A stretch of 15,014 bases of DNA from Porticoccus sp. (GCA_023263825.1 JALQUJ010000050.1:1-15014), one strand, 5' to 3'. Positions 1-7,983 are shown, numbered from the stretch's first letter. A program made the numbers and translations. The notes: generated by a model from the letters alone, not told the origin.

Positions 1-75
1 TAGTGTTGTCTTTTTTGTGGCACTGCCTAATCCTGGTTAGTTGGTCGAAATTTTCCCCGGATAGAAGGGTAATAA

Positions 76-1338
76 ATGGATAAGTTGTTGATTTCTGGTG
101 GCGGGCCGCTTTCTGGAGAAATACGCGTTTCCGGTGCAAAAAATTCTGCATTGCCTATATTGGCTGCAACGCTACTAGCGGATGGACCCGTGATGGTCTC
201 TAATGTGCCCCACTTACATGACATTACAACCATGTTCGAATTGCTCGGTTGTCTTGGTGTGACGGTGATTTTGAACGAAAAGATGCAAGTTGAGGTTGAT
301 GCGACGACACTTCATAGTTATGTGGCACCTTATGAGCTCGTTAAAACCATGCGTGCATCTATTTTAGTTTTAGGGCCTATGCTATCTAAATATGGCACTG
401 CCAGCGTGTCTTTTCCGGGAGGTTGTGCAATAGGCAGTCGCCCTGTTGATTTGCACTTGCATGGCCTTGAAATGATGGGCGCCAAAATTGATATTGATGG
501 TGGTTACATTAATGCCAGTGTAGATGGGCGCCTTAAAGGTGCACACATCTTTATGGATATTGCCTCTGTTGGCGCTACTGAGAATTTGATGATGGCAGCG
601 GCGCTGGCCGATGGTCAAACTATTATTGAAAATGCTGCTCGAGAGCCTGAGGTGGTGGATCTGGCCAATTGTATTAATGCTCTTGGTGGTAAGGTTTCAG
701 GTATGGGCACCGCTACTGTTATGGTTGACGGAGTTGAGTCACTGCACAGCGGCAGCTATAAAATCATGCCAGACCGCATTGAGACCGGAACATATTTAGC
801 AGCCGCAGCTGCAACGCGAGGTAAGGTCAAGCTGAAAGATACTGATCCGACTATTCTTGAAGCAGTATTGCTAAAGCTGGAAGAAGCTGGGGCTAACATT
901 ACCACAGGCGATGATTGGATTGAGCTGGATATGGAGGGGCGTCGCCCTAAAGCCGTTAGCTTTAGAACAGCTCCTTACCCTGCGTTTCCAACAGATATGC
1001 AAGCACAGTTAACAACAGTGAATGCTGTAGCTGAAGGCGTTGGAACCATTACAGAAACAATTTTTGAGAATCGCTTGGTTCAGGCGCACGAATTGAATCG
1101 CATGGATGCGGCAATAACTTTGGAAGGAAATACTGCAATAGTGACTGGGGTGGAGCGTTTAAAGGCTGCACCGGTCATGGCTTCGGATTTACGTGCATCT
1201 GCCAGCTTGGTGATTGCGGGATTAGTTGCTGATGGTGATACCGTGGTTGATCGAATTTACCATATTGACCGTGGCTATGAATGTATTGAAGAAAAATTAC
1301 AGCAATTGGGTGCTAATATTCGCCGAATCCCTGGTTGA
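76..1338 (+). CDS. murA: UDP-N-acetylglucosamine 1-carboxyvinyltransferase MurA
   Basis: This enzyme transfers enolpyruvate from PEP to UDP-GlcNAc, the first committed step of peptidoglycan precursor synthesis in the cytoplasm. The 420 residues match the usual family length. The substrate-binding K22-N23 pair lies in GAKNSALP. The catalytic-loop cysteine is C117 in PGGCAIGSRPVDLH, so the protein is the fosfomycin-sensitive Cys type rather than the Asp variant. D307 in PAFPTDMQAQ is the likely general base, and R399 in HIDRGYE is the conserved C-terminal arginine. The ATG has a good Shine-Dalgarno sequence (GAAGGG, 64-69) six bases upstream. hisG follows after 74 bases on the same strand with no convincing terminator between, so co-transcription is plausible. 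The 75 bases before the gene hold no feature I can name. Identification is very secure from motifs. Confidence 0.97.
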   Translation: MDKLLISGGGPLSGEIRVSGAKNSALPILAATLLADGPVMVSNVPHLHDITTMFELLGCLGVTVILNEKMQVEVDATTLHSYVAPYELVKTMRASILVLGPMLSKYGTASVSFPGGCAIGSRPVDLHLHGLEMMGAKIDIDGGYINASVDGRLKGAHIFMDIASVGATENLMMAAALADGQTIIENAAREPEVVDLANCINALGGKVSGMGTATVMVDGVESLHSGSYKIMPDRIETGTYLAAAAATRGKVKLKDTDPTILEAVLLKLEEAGANITTGDDWIELDMEGRRPKAVSFRTAPYPAFPTDMQAQLTTVNAVAEGVGTITETIFENRLVQAHELNRMDAAITLEGNTAIVTGVERLKAAPVMASDLRASASLVIAGLVADGDTVVDRIYHIDRGYECIEEKLQQLGANIRRIPG

Positions 1339-1412
1339 TCCTAATAAAGTAAAATTAATGCAGGGTGTTATAAGGTTTTTCTAAAACCAAAGATCATATA
1401 GATAAAAAGATT

Positions 1413-2036
1413 ATGCAAATAACCATAGCTCTTACTAAAGGGCGAATATTCAAGGAAACATTGCCGCTGTTGGCAGCTGCAGGTATTGAGCCTGTAGAAA
1501 ATATTAGTGAGAGCCGCAAATTACTCTTTGATACTAATCGCGATGATGTGCGCTTATTGATTCTTCGTGGTTCCGATGTGCCAACCTATGTGCAGTTTGG
1601 CGCTGCAGATATCGGTGTGGCAGGAAAAGATACTCTGTTAGAACATGGTGCTGAAGGGATTTATGAGCCCTTGGATCTTGGTATTGCGCGTTGCCAATTG
1701 ATGACTGCCGGCATTATTGGTGTGTCACCAAAAGAAGGGCGCATTAGGGTAGCAACAAAATATGTGAATATTGCCCGCCAGTTTTATGCAGAACAAGGTC
1801 GGCAAGTCGATATTATCAAGCTTTATGGGGCAATGGAGTTGGCGCCTATTATGGCGTTGGCGGATGAAATTGTGGATATCGTCGATACAGGTAATACCCT
1901 AAAAGCCAATGGTCTTGAAGCGCGGGATAGCATCTGTGAAGTGAGTTCTCGGTTAATTGTTAATAAGGCTGCCATGAAAACAAAGCATCAGGCTATTCAG
2001 CAAATAGTGGATGATGTGCGTAAGGCGTTAGGCTAG
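1413..2036 (+). CDS. hisG: ATP phosphoribosyltransferase, short-form catalytic subunit HisG
   Basis: HisG condenses ATP with PRPP, the first and feedback-controlled step of histidine biosynthesis. The protein has 207 residues, the short form (HisG-S), and lacks the roughly 80-residue C-terminal regulatory domain of the E. coli-type long form. Short-form enzymes are known to need the HisZ regulatory subunit, which is not in this window and should lie elsewhere. Visible motifs are the N-terminal ALTKGRIF and the PRPP-binding DIVDTGNTLKANGL near residues 152-165. The start codon has no clear Shine-Dalgarno sequence (the upstream stretch is AT-rich), which hints at low or coupled translation. The stop lies five bases before the hisD ATG, so the two are almost certainly one transcription unit. 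Confidence 0.95.
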   Translation: MQITIALTKGRIFKETLPLLAAAGIEPVENISESRKLLFDTNRDDVRLLILRGSDVPTYVQFGAADIGVAGKDTLLEHGAEGIYEPLDLGIARCQLMTAGIIGVSPKEGRIRVATKYVNIARQFYAEQGRQVDIIKLYGAMELAPIMALADEIVDIVDTGNTLKANGLEARDSICEVSSRLIVNKAAMKTKHQAIQQIVDDVRKALG

Positions 2037-2041
2037 TTTTT

Positions 2042-3358
2042 ATGTCTGGCGAGAATACAATTAATATAAAGCAATTGTCTTCCCTTGATAGCGATTTTGA
2101 TGTTCGTCTTGATCATTTACTTGCTTGGGAAAATGTTTCTGATGGGCAAGTAGAAGAAGTTGTTAATGATGTCTTGCGGAATGTAAGGCAGCAGGGTGAT
2201 TCGGCATTAGTCGATTATACCAATCGGTTTGATCGTCGACAGATTACCAGTATTTCTGAACTTTCTATCACAAAAGACGAATTACAGAAGGCTCTGGATA
2301 GTTTGCCTGCTGCAGAGCGGGAAGCTCTTGAGTTGGCAGCCAAACGTATTCGCCATTACCACCAACATCAAAAGCAAGAATCCTGGAATTACCGAGAAGC
2401 TGATGGCACGTTATTGGGCCAGCAAGTGACACCCCTTGATCGGGTTGGTATTTATGTGCCGGGCGGTAAAGCGAGTTACCCATCTTCTGTTCTAATGAAT
2501 GCGTTACCCGCTAAAGTGGCCGGTGTTGCCGAAATTATTATGGTCGTTCCGGCTCCAGGTGGGCAATTAAACTCCCTTGTGTTGGCAGCAGCAGCTATAG
2601 CGGGAGTCGATCGGGTGTTTACTCTGGGAGGCGCGCAAGCAATTGGGGCGTTAGCTTATGGTACTGAAACAGTACCGAGAGTCGATAAAATTGTGGGCCC
2701 TGGCAATATTTATGTAGCCACAGCTAAGAGAGCTGTATTTGGTAGTGTTGGTCTGGATATGGTGGCTGGGCCATCAGAAATATTAGTGGTCTGCGATGGT
2801 GATACTGATCCTGACTGGATCGCGATGGATTTATTTTCCCAGGCAGAACACGATGAAGATGCCCAGTCTCTGTTGGTGAGCCATGATGTTGATTTTCTCG
2901 CCAGTGTAAGAGCCAGTATGGAAAAGTTGTTGCCTTCCATGGAGCGTGCTGAGATTATTCGTGCGGCTCTGGAAAGCCGTAGTGCACTAATATCGGTAGA
3001 GAGTATCGAAGCTGCAGTAAGTTTGATTAACCGGATTGCTCCAGAGCATTTAGAGCTGTCGGTGGCAGATCCCCAGGCGTTGTTGCCAAAAATACGTCAT
3101 GCCGGCGCTATTTTTATGGGGCGGTATACCGCGGAAGCGCTAGGTGATTACTGTGCTGGTCCAAACCATGTGTTGCCGACATCTGCTACTGCCCGTTTTT
3201 CTTCACCCCTCGGTGTCTATGATTTCCAGAAGCGATCGTCAGTCATTATGTGCACGGCGGAAGGTGCTTCTACATTAGGAAAGACTGCCTCAGTGTTAGC
3301 TCGGGGTGAGTCGTTGACAGCCCATGCATGTTCGGCTGAGTTCAGGGTTAAAAAATAG
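2042..3358 (+). CDS. hisD: Histidinol dehydrogenase HisD
   Basis: HisD catalyses the last two steps of histidine synthesis, oxidising L-histidinol to histidine through histidinal with two NAD+. It is a zinc enzyme of the cytoplasm. The 438 residues match the family. The expected zinc ligands are visible as Q267 and H270 (SQAEHDEDAQ), D369 (DYCAGPNHVLPT) and H428 near the C-terminus. The catalytic pair E335-H336 lies in RIAPEHLEL. The NAD/substrate region VGPGNIYVATAK (219-229) and AGPSEILVV are intact. The gene starts five bases after hisG and is followed 19 bases later by hisC, giving a hisG-hisD-hisC block as in Pseudomonas. No oddity was seen. Confidence 0.96.
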   Translation: MSGENTINIKQLSSLDSDFDVRLDHLLAWENVSDGQVEEVVNDVLRNVRQQGDSALVDYTNRFDRRQITSISELSITKDELQKALDSLPAAEREALELAAKRIRHYHQHQKQESWNYREADGTLLGQQVTPLDRVGIYVPGGKASYPSSVLMNALPAKVAGVAEIIMVVPAPGGQLNSLVLAAAAIAGVDRVFTLGGAQAIGALAYGTETVPRVDKIVGPGNIYVATAKRAVFGSVGLDMVAGPSEILVVCDGDTDPDWIAMDLFSQAEHDEDAQSLLVSHDVDFLASVRASMEKLLPSMERAEIIRAALESRSALISVESIEAAVSLINRIAPEHLELSVADPQALLPKIRHAGAIFMGRYTAEALGDYCAGPNHVLPTSATARFSSPLGVYDFQKRSSVIMCTAEGASTLGKTASVLARGESLTAHACSAEFRVKK

Positions 3359-3377
3359 ACAAGTAGTGGGCGTAAGA

Positions 3378-4448
3378 ATGGCAGAAAATAAATTTTGGAG
3401 TGATATTGTCAGTAAGCTTGACCCTTATGTTCCGGGGGAGCAGCCAAAGCTTGCCAATCTGGTTAAGTTGAATACCAACGAAAACCCTTATGGTCCCTCT
3501 CCTAAAGTTAGCGCAGCCATTTCTACAGAGCTGGGCGACTCCCTGCGTTTGTATCCAGACCCCAATGCTGATGTCCTAAAGCAAGCCATTGCGCAGTCGC
3601 TAGATGTTGATGTGTCGCAGGTCTTTGTGGGGAATGGTTCTGATGAAGTGTTGGCTCATATATTTCAGGGGTTATTGAAACATGATGCGCCAATTTTATT
3701 TCCTGATATCACCTACAGCTTTTATCCAGTGTACTGTGGGTTATATCAAGTGGACTTTACCCAGATCCCACTGTCAGAAGATTTGTCCATAAATCTTGCT
3801 GATTATCAGCAGCCAAATGGGGGCATTATTTTCCCAAACCCCAATGCCCCTACGGGTAAGTTGCTGTCATTAGCCGGTATTGAATCCTTGCTTAGCGTTA
3901 ATAAAGATTCCGTTGTTGTTGTGGATGAGGCTTATATTGATTTTGGGGGCGAGAGCGCTGTTGGCTTGATTAACCGTTATCCCAATTTGTTGGTAACCCA
4001 GACATTTTCAAAGTCCCGGTCATTGGCAGGTTTAAGAGTTGGCTTTGCTGCTGGCGATGTCTCATTGATTGACGCTCTTAAGCGAGTCAAAAATAGTTTT
4101 AATTCTTATCCTCTTGATCGTTTGGCCATTGTCGGTGCCGTAGCAGCTATAGAGGATGTTGGTTATTTCGAAGAAACTTGTGAGCAGGTAATTACTAGCC
4201 GCGAGTGGCTAGCTACTGAACTACAGTCGCTCGGCTTTTCCGTATTGCCTTCTGCGGCAAATTTTGTCTTCGTTAAGCATTCTGGTCACGATGCAGCTGT
4301 GTTATCGGCGGGCTTGAGAGAGGATGGTATTATCGTTCGGCACTTCAATCAGTCTAGAATTAATCAATACCTAAGAATTACTGTGGGATTGCCAGAGCAA
4401 AATCAGCAGCTTATTTCCTCATTAAAAGCATTGCTTGGCGTGGCCTAA
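3378..4448 (+). CDS. hisC: Histidinol-phosphate aminotransferase HisC
   Basis: This PLP-dependent fold-type I aminotransferase converts imidazole acetol phosphate to histidinol phosphate, using glutamate as amino donor. With the ATG at 3378 it has 356 residues, normal for the family, and begins MAENKFWSDIVSKLDPYVPGEQ-like, matching the usual HisC N-terminus. An in-frame ATG at 3324 would add 18 residues with no family resemblance and overlap hisD, so I did not use it. The PLP lysine is K212 in TFSKSRSLAGLRVGF. N156 (FPNPNAPTG), D183 and Y186 (VVDEAYIDF) are the expected cofactor contacts. The gene ends 11 bases before the stop of the convergent algW gene, and I see no strong hairpin between them. 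Confidence 0.95.
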   Translation: MAENKFWSDIVSKLDPYVPGEQPKLANLVKLNTNENPYGPSPKVSAAISTELGDSLRLYPDPNADVLKQAIAQSLDVDVSQVFVGNGSDEVLAHIFQGLLKHDAPILFPDITYSFYPVYCGLYQVDFTQIPLSEDLSINLADYQQPNGGIIFPNPNAPTGKLLSLAGIESLLSVNKDSVVVVDEAYIDFGGESAVGLINRYPNLLVTQTFSKSRSLAGLRVGFAAGDVSLIDALKRVKNSFNSYPLDRLAIVGAVAAIEDVGYFEETCEQVITSREWLATELQSLGFSVLPSAANFVFVKHSGHDAAVLSAGLREDGIIVRHFNQSRINQYLRITVGLPEQNQQLISSLKALLGVA

Positions 4449-4459
4449 ATAACGGTTGT

Positions 4460-5608
4460 TTAGTTAACGTTAGGTCGAGTTCCCGCGACAGCCATTATTG
4501 TTGTCTTTTCACCACTTCTGAGGACTTCCAGTTTTACCGAATCCCCTGGTGACAGGTTGGCGATGAGGTTCATACTGCGATCATTGTCTACAACCCAGTA
4601 ATCATTGATGCGAGTGATAACGTCGCCGGGTAATAACCCAGCCAAGTGGGCGGGGCTGCCTTGGTAGATGTTAGTAATGACAAGGCCAGAGGGTGGGTCG
4701 AGCTCAAGTTGAATGGCGGCTTGCCGCTTTAATTGGCTTGCCTCCACGCCCAGCCAGCCTCTAATCACACGGCCATGTTTGACGATGTCTTCCAGTACCT
4801 TGATAGCGGTGTTGCCGGGAATGGCAAAGCCAATTCCAACGGAATGGCCGGTGCGATCAAGGATAGCTGAGTTAATGCCAAGTAAATTACCGTAGGCGTC
4901 GACCAGTGCGCCACCAGAATTGCCAGGGTTTATGGCTGCGTCCGTTTGAATAAAGTTTTCAAAAGTATTTAGTCCCAAGCCATTGCGCCCTGTGGCACTG
5001 ACAATCCCCTGAGATACGGATTGCCCCACGCCAAAGGGATTGCCAATAGCAAGAACTACATCCCCGACTTTTACTTGGTTTGGATCTCCAAGACTGATGG
5101 GGGTGAGCTGATCCAGGTTGACCCTAAGGACGGCTAGATCTGTTTCGCGATCACGGCCGACAACTTCCACCATTGCTTCACGGCCATCTTGTAGTTGTAC
5201 GACGATTTCATCTGCTTCGTTAACAACATGATTGTTCGTAAGTATATAGCCGTCTGCGCTAATAATGACACCTGAGCCGAGGGACGATTGCATTCTTTGT
5301 TGTTGAGGTAAATTTCTGCTGTTAAAAAAACGCTGAAAAAAGGGATCATCTAATAAACGGTGGCGAGCACGAGCTAACTTTTTCTGAGTGTAAATATTAA
5401 CGACGGACGGTGAGGCTCGCCTAACAGCTGAGGCGTATGAGGCTGGGCCCGACCATTCGGCGTCAGCTTCTGGAGATAGGTCAGCAGTTTCCACATCACT
5501 GTGGTTGTTAAGACCTTGGGGAAAAAGCAGTAAAATGACAGCAGCAGCAAGCAGGCCGGTAATTACTGGCCAGCTCATATAGCGAACTATTCGGTAGAGT
5601 GTGGGCAC
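4460..5608 (-). CDS. algW: Membrane-anchored HtrA-family serine protease, AlgW/DegS type
   Basis: A regulated-proteolysis protease of the periplasm. DegS and AlgW cleave the anti-sigma factor RseA/MucA after their PDZ domain senses misfolded outer-membrane protein tails, releasing the sigma-E/AlgU envelope-stress response. One N-terminal transmembrane segment (about 14-30) precedes a trypsin-like domain with catalytic H127 (TNNHVV), D157 (ETDLAVL) and S231 (GNSGGAL), then a single PDZ domain (about 283-375). One PDZ and a membrane anchor fit DegS/AlgW rather than two-PDZ DegP/MucD. I chose the GTG at 5608 because AGGAG lies six bases upstream and the protein then starts just before the anchor (382 residues). 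A GTG at 5659 would give 399 residues but has no ribosome site. The position next to hisC is as I recall for Pseudomonas algW. The substrate is inferred from the family. Confidence 0.92.
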   Translation of the reverse strand: MPTLYRIVRYMSWPVITGLLAAAVILLLFPQGLNNHSDVETADLSPEADAEWSGPASYASAVRRASPSVVNIYTQKKLARARHRLLDDPFFQRFFNSRNLPQQQRMQSSLGSGVIISADGYILTNNHVVNEADEIVVQLQDGREAMVEVVGRDRETDLAVLRVNLDQLTPISLGDPNQVKVGDVVLAIGNPFGVGQSVSQGIVSATGRNGLGLNTFENFIQTDAAINPGNSGGALVDAYGNLLGINSAILDRTGHSVGIGFAIPGNTAIKVLEDIVKHGRVIRGWLGVEASQLKRQAAIQLELDPPSGLVITNIYQGSPAHLAGLLPGDVITRINDYWVVDNDRSMNLIANLSPGDSVKLEVLRSGEKTTIMAVAGTRPNVN

Positions 5609-5614
5609 CGACAA

Positions 5615-5619
5615 CTCCT
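5615..5619 (-). promoter_or_regulatory. Shine-Dalgarno site deciding the algW GTG start
   Basis: On the minus strand the sequence reads AGGAG, then six bases, then GTG at 5608-5606. No comparable site precedes the in-frame GTG at 5659 or the ATG at 5578, so this site favours the middle start. An upstream CATAAT on the minus strand (near 5671-5676) could be a -10 element giving a transcript that starts downstream of the 5659 codon, but its -35 is poor. Confidence 0.65.
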
Positions 5620-5745
5620 GTTTTTGACTTGCCACTTTTGTTCTAGAAGATAGAAACACTTTCGGCAGTCATTATGGCACAAAGTAAAAAGTGCGATTTA
5701 GGTGCATGATCTGAGGTGAGTTTGAGAATGCGCTCATGGCGCGGA

Positions 5746-6279
5746 CTAGCTCACTTTTAATGTTGGATCTTCGTCATCGTCAATAAGATTGTCGGCATCG
5801 TTAGCAACATTGATATTGGCAGTGCTTGCTTTTGGGGGGGTGCTTTGAGGAGAGTTATGGGTGTCATCCTTAAGGCCATACTCTTCACTTAAAATACCGC
5901 CGGGAACTTTAGGTGCATAATCTTTGGGAGGCTCTGGTGTTTCACTTGCAATGACATGATGATTTTCATTGCGACCAAAGCCGGCATCAATGATTTGTCG
6001 GCTAATTTCTGTATTGGTCAAGCGCATTGCGCCTGTTGCTAGATGTTCATGAACATCGCGATAGCTATGAGAGAGATTGTTCACCAGTTCCGATGTTTTC
6101 ATAAAGTGTTCGGTGACTTCCTGCCGATAATCTTTTATTTGATCTTGGGATTGCTGAAGCTTCTCTTCCAGCTCCTTGCGTGCACGTTCCTTGGGGTGAA
6201 GAGTTCTGGCCATAACAAAACCAATAACCAGGCCAGCTGCAAGGCATAAGAGTCCGATGAGTAATGTTGAGTTGGTCAA
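5746..6279 (-). CDS. zapG: ZapG (YhcB, DUF1043) inner-membrane cell-division protein
   Basis: ZapG/YhcB is a small inner-membrane protein linked in E. coli to cell division and envelope growth. It acts as a scaffold, not an enzyme. The 177 residues start with a transmembrane segment (about 6-23, LLIGLLCLAAGLVIGFV), then a charged region likely to be coiled coil (about 29-70), then the typical HFxxSxxLxxxLxxxYRxxxxHLA block (58-81). The acidic, Pro/Ser-rich tail is longer than in the E. coli protein (about 130 residues). The start is TTG at 6279. It is supported by GGAG seven bases upstream and by alignment of the N-terminus with YhcB. algW follows downstream on the same strand, mirroring the yhcB-degQ-degS neighbourhood of E. 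coli. Confidence 0.9.
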   Translation of the reverse strand: MTNSTLLIGLLCLAAGLVIGFVMARTLHPKERARKELEEKLQQSQDQIKDYRQEVTEHFMKTSELVNNLSHSYRDVHEHLATGAMRLTNTEISRQIIDAGFGRNENHHVIASETPEPPKDYAPKVPGGILSEEYGLKDDTHNSPQSTPPKASTANINVANDADNLIDDDEDPTLKVS

Positions 6280-6345
6280 GCGATGGCTCCGACTAGTTTG
6301 TATGTTTAAATTGGGTTGTTATGTAAGTAACGCAATAAATAAAGC

Positions 6346-6374
6346 ATTATAAGGTATCACAAGTCTACAGTCTG
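6346..6374 (-). promoter_or_regulatory. Candidate sigma70 promoter for zapG
   Basis: On the minus strand a perfect -10 hexamer TATAAT (6351-6346) lies 17 bases downstream of CAGACT (6374-6369), which matches the -35 consensus at only three of six positions. A start near 6339 would give a leader of about 60 bases before the TTG codon. The -10 and spacing are good and the -35 is weak, so this is a reasonable but unproven call. Confidence 0.45.
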
Positions 6375-6575
6375 AGATATGAGGGTAGGTAAGGCAACTT
6401 TTTTTTGTTTGTAGGTGGCCTGGCCGGTGTTTTTTTCCAGATAAGCGGTATTCTTGTGTAGTGTTTTTAGGTGAGCTCGGCTTTCAGGCCTTCTTCTTGA
6501 TCTCTGGGTTGCGAATATGCAGCTGTCTCGCTAAAGTTCTTGCCCTGTTAAATTATGCTCCTTCTATAGGTTTTG

Positions 6576-6613
6576 GTTGAATGGGAAGTATTTAATTTGC
6601 TATTTAATTCAAC
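6576..6613. repeat. Nested inverted and direct repeats upstream of zapE
   Basis: A perfect 7-base inverted repeat, GTTGAAT (6576-6582) and ATTCAAC (6607-6613), encloses two direct copies of TATTTAATT (6589-6597 and 6601-6609), which are 12 bases apart. The block lies 45-80 bases before the zapE ATG and just upstream of TATAAAAT (6616-6623), so it could be a promoter or operator element. AT-rich sequence makes chance repeats common, and no known binding motif was recognised. Confidence 0.4.
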
Positions 6614-6657
6614 GGTATAAAATATGTTTTATCAAACCTAACTGTTTAGTTTAATTT

Positions 6658-7803
6658 ATGTCGGCAGAATCATTTATGGAACAACTTTCTCCCGCACAGC
6701 GTTACCAGAAGGATTTGGAAAAAAGCGGATTTAGTTATGACCCGGCCCAAGAGCATGCGGTTAGTTATTTGCAGGCACTTTATGAGCGTCTGATAGATGA
6801 TGGTGTGTCGAGTGCACCCAAGAATGGTTTGATGGCAAGGCTGATAGGTAGGCTGGGTGTTAGGCCACCTGAAGTCGGGCCCATCAAGGGAGTCTATTTT
6901 TGGGGTGGTGTAGGTCGTGGCAAGACTTACTTAATGGATAATTTTTACGAGAGTCTCCCCTTCGAGCAAAAAATGCGAGCGCATTTTCACCGCTTTATGA
7001 AAAGGGTTCACCATGAGTTAAAGCAACTTAAGGGTGAAAAAAACCCTTTGGAAAAGGTGGCGAATCGTATTGCTTCTGAAGCCAGAGTTATTTGTTTTGA
7101 CGAATTTTTTGTATCTGACATTACGGATGCCATGCTGCTTGGCACATTGCTTGAGTTTTTGTTTGAGCGGCGGGTGGCCCTTGTTGCCACATCAAATATT
7201 ATTCCTGATGGTCTTTACGAGAACGGGCTGCAACGCCAACGCTTTTTGCCCACTATTGCATTGTTAAACGAACATACGGATGTGGTGAATGTGGATGGTG
7301 GGACCGATTATCGATTGAGGGCATTGGAGCAAGCTGAGCTCTATCATTCGCCTTTGGATAACGATGCTGATAAAGCGTTGATGTCAGCCTTTGAGGGGTT
7401 GGCACCTGCGGTGGGTGAAGTGCAAAAAGCTGTGGAGCTTGAGATAGAAAACAGACCAGTTCCCTGTCGTTATGTGGCAGAGGATGTGGTTTGGTTTGAT
7501 TTTGCTGTGATATGCGATATTCCTCGAAGTCAGTATGATTACATTGAATTAGCGCGAGAGTTTCATGCTGTCTTGGTTGGGGGGGTTCCTCAGATGGGAC
7601 GTAAAAATGATGATCAGGCAAGACGTTTTGTTAACCTGGTGGATGAGTTTTACGATCGCAACGTGAAGTTGGTCATCTCCGCAGAGGTAGACATGCCCTC
7701 CTTATATGAGGGGGGTGGTTTGGCGTTTGAGTTTCAAAGAACTCAGAGTCGCTTGCTGGAGATGCAGTCCCATGAGTATCTGGCCAGGCCTCATCGCCCA
7801 TAG
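6658..7803 (+). CDS. zapE: Cell division protein ZapE (YhcM/AFG1-type AAA+ ATPase)
   Basis: ZapE is a P-loop ATPase of the AFG1/LACE1 family. In E. coli it associates with the Z-ring late in division and affects FtsZ stability. The 381 residues match the family (375 in E. coli). Walker A is GGVGRGKT (83-90) and Walker B is VICFDEF (144-150, acidic D148-E149), followed by the family signature FVSDITDAMLLG. The sensor-type stretch LVATSNI and the RRFxxLVDEFYDRxVKLVxSAEV block near the C-terminus are intact. The ATG at 6658 has no Shine-Dalgarno sequence. The next in-frame ATG (6676) is no better, and the longer start fits the family N-terminus. ZapE and ZapG being close neighbours matches E. 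coli, where yhcM and yhcB are divergent. Confidence 0.95.
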   Translation: MSAESFMEQLSPAQRYQKDLEKSGFSYDPAQEHAVSYLQALYERLIDDGVSSAPKNGLMARLIGRLGVRPPEVGPIKGVYFWGGVGRGKTYLMDNFYESLPFEQKMRAHFHRFMKRVHHELKQLKGEKNPLEKVANRIASEARVICFDEFFVSDITDAMLLGTLLEFLFERRVALVATSNIIPDGLYENGLQRQRFLPTIALLNEHTDVVNVDGGTDYRLRALEQAELYHSPLDNDADKALMSAFEGLAPAVGEVQKAVELEIENRPVPCRYVAEDVVWFDFAVICDIPRSQYDYIELAREFHAVLVGGVPQMGRKNDDQARRFVNLVDEFYDRNVKLVISAEVDMPSLYEGGGLAFEFQRTQSRLLEMQSHEYLARPHRP

Positions 7804-7899
7804 TGCTCAGTTACCCAAAAAATTTATATCTGCCGAGCAGAGCTTGATGGGTAGAAGAGTTGCTTTGGATAATTAATAGTTTTTTGATGTAAAAGCCCC

Positions 7900-7928
7900 T
7901 TGAAATGCCTGGGGGCCATCTGTAAAAT
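7900..7928 (+). promoter_or_regulatory. Sigma70-type promoter of the rplM-rpsI operon
   Basis: TTGAAA (7900-7905) and TAAAAT (7923-7928) are separated by exactly 17 bases, each matching consensus at five of six positions. The bases right after the -10 are GCGCCC, a G+C-rich discriminator typical of ribosomal promoters repressed by ppGpp/DksA. Transcription would start near 7935, giving a leader of about 67 bases. This is the best promoter in the window by eye. The stringent control is inferred from the discriminator. Confidence 0.75.
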
Positions 7929-7937
7929 GCGCCCTCC

Positions 7938-7983
7938 TTTTGGGAAGGCCCAGCTGGGAAGGTCCAAGTTGGCAGCCCCAAAA
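7938..7983 (+). promoter_or_regulatory. Structured leader of rplM mRNA
   Basis: TTTTGGG (7938-7944) is perfectly complementary to CCCAAAA (7977-7983) and could close a stem-loop. The interior holds the self-complementary CCCAGCTGGG (7949-7958) and two copies of TGGGAAGG (7941-7948 and 7955-7962), allowing alternative pairings. The stem ends ten bases before the AGGA ribosome site (7994-7997). In E. coli L13 is reported to autoregulate this operon, so a protein-binding leader is plausible. The RNA fold and binding are inference. Confidence 0.45.

Larger units (their letters stand above)
6280..6657. other. Divergent intergenic region between zapG and zapE
   Basis: This 378-base stretch separates two divergently transcribed genes. 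It holds the candidate zapG promoter on the minus strand and an AT-rich repeat block near the zapE end. I looked for small genes in all frames and saw only very short open frames, such as 16 codons from the ATG at 6302, with no ribosome site or recognisable product. Runs of T occur near 6401-6408 and 6430-6436 without a convincing stem before them. zapE itself has no clear Shine-Dalgarno sequence. Confidence 0.6.

Noticed and set aside
1..75. Possible 3' end of a BolA/IbaG gene that often precedes murA
   Set aside because: None of the three forward frames reads as a recognisable BolA C-terminus.
1374..1388. Hairpin GGTTTT/AAAACC between murA and hisG
   Set aside because: The stem is short and AT-rich and is followed by AAAGATC, not a T tract, so it is unlikely to terminate transcription.
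3324..3377. Possible 18-residue N-terminal extension of hisC from an upstream in-frame ATG
   Set aside because: It overlaps the hisD coding end, has no ribosome site of its own, and the family N-terminus begins at the ATG at 3378.
6302..6352. A 16-codon open frame in the zapG-zapE intergenic region
   Set aside because: It has no ribosome site and no recognisable product, and lies in the probable 5' leader and -10 region of zapG on the other strand.
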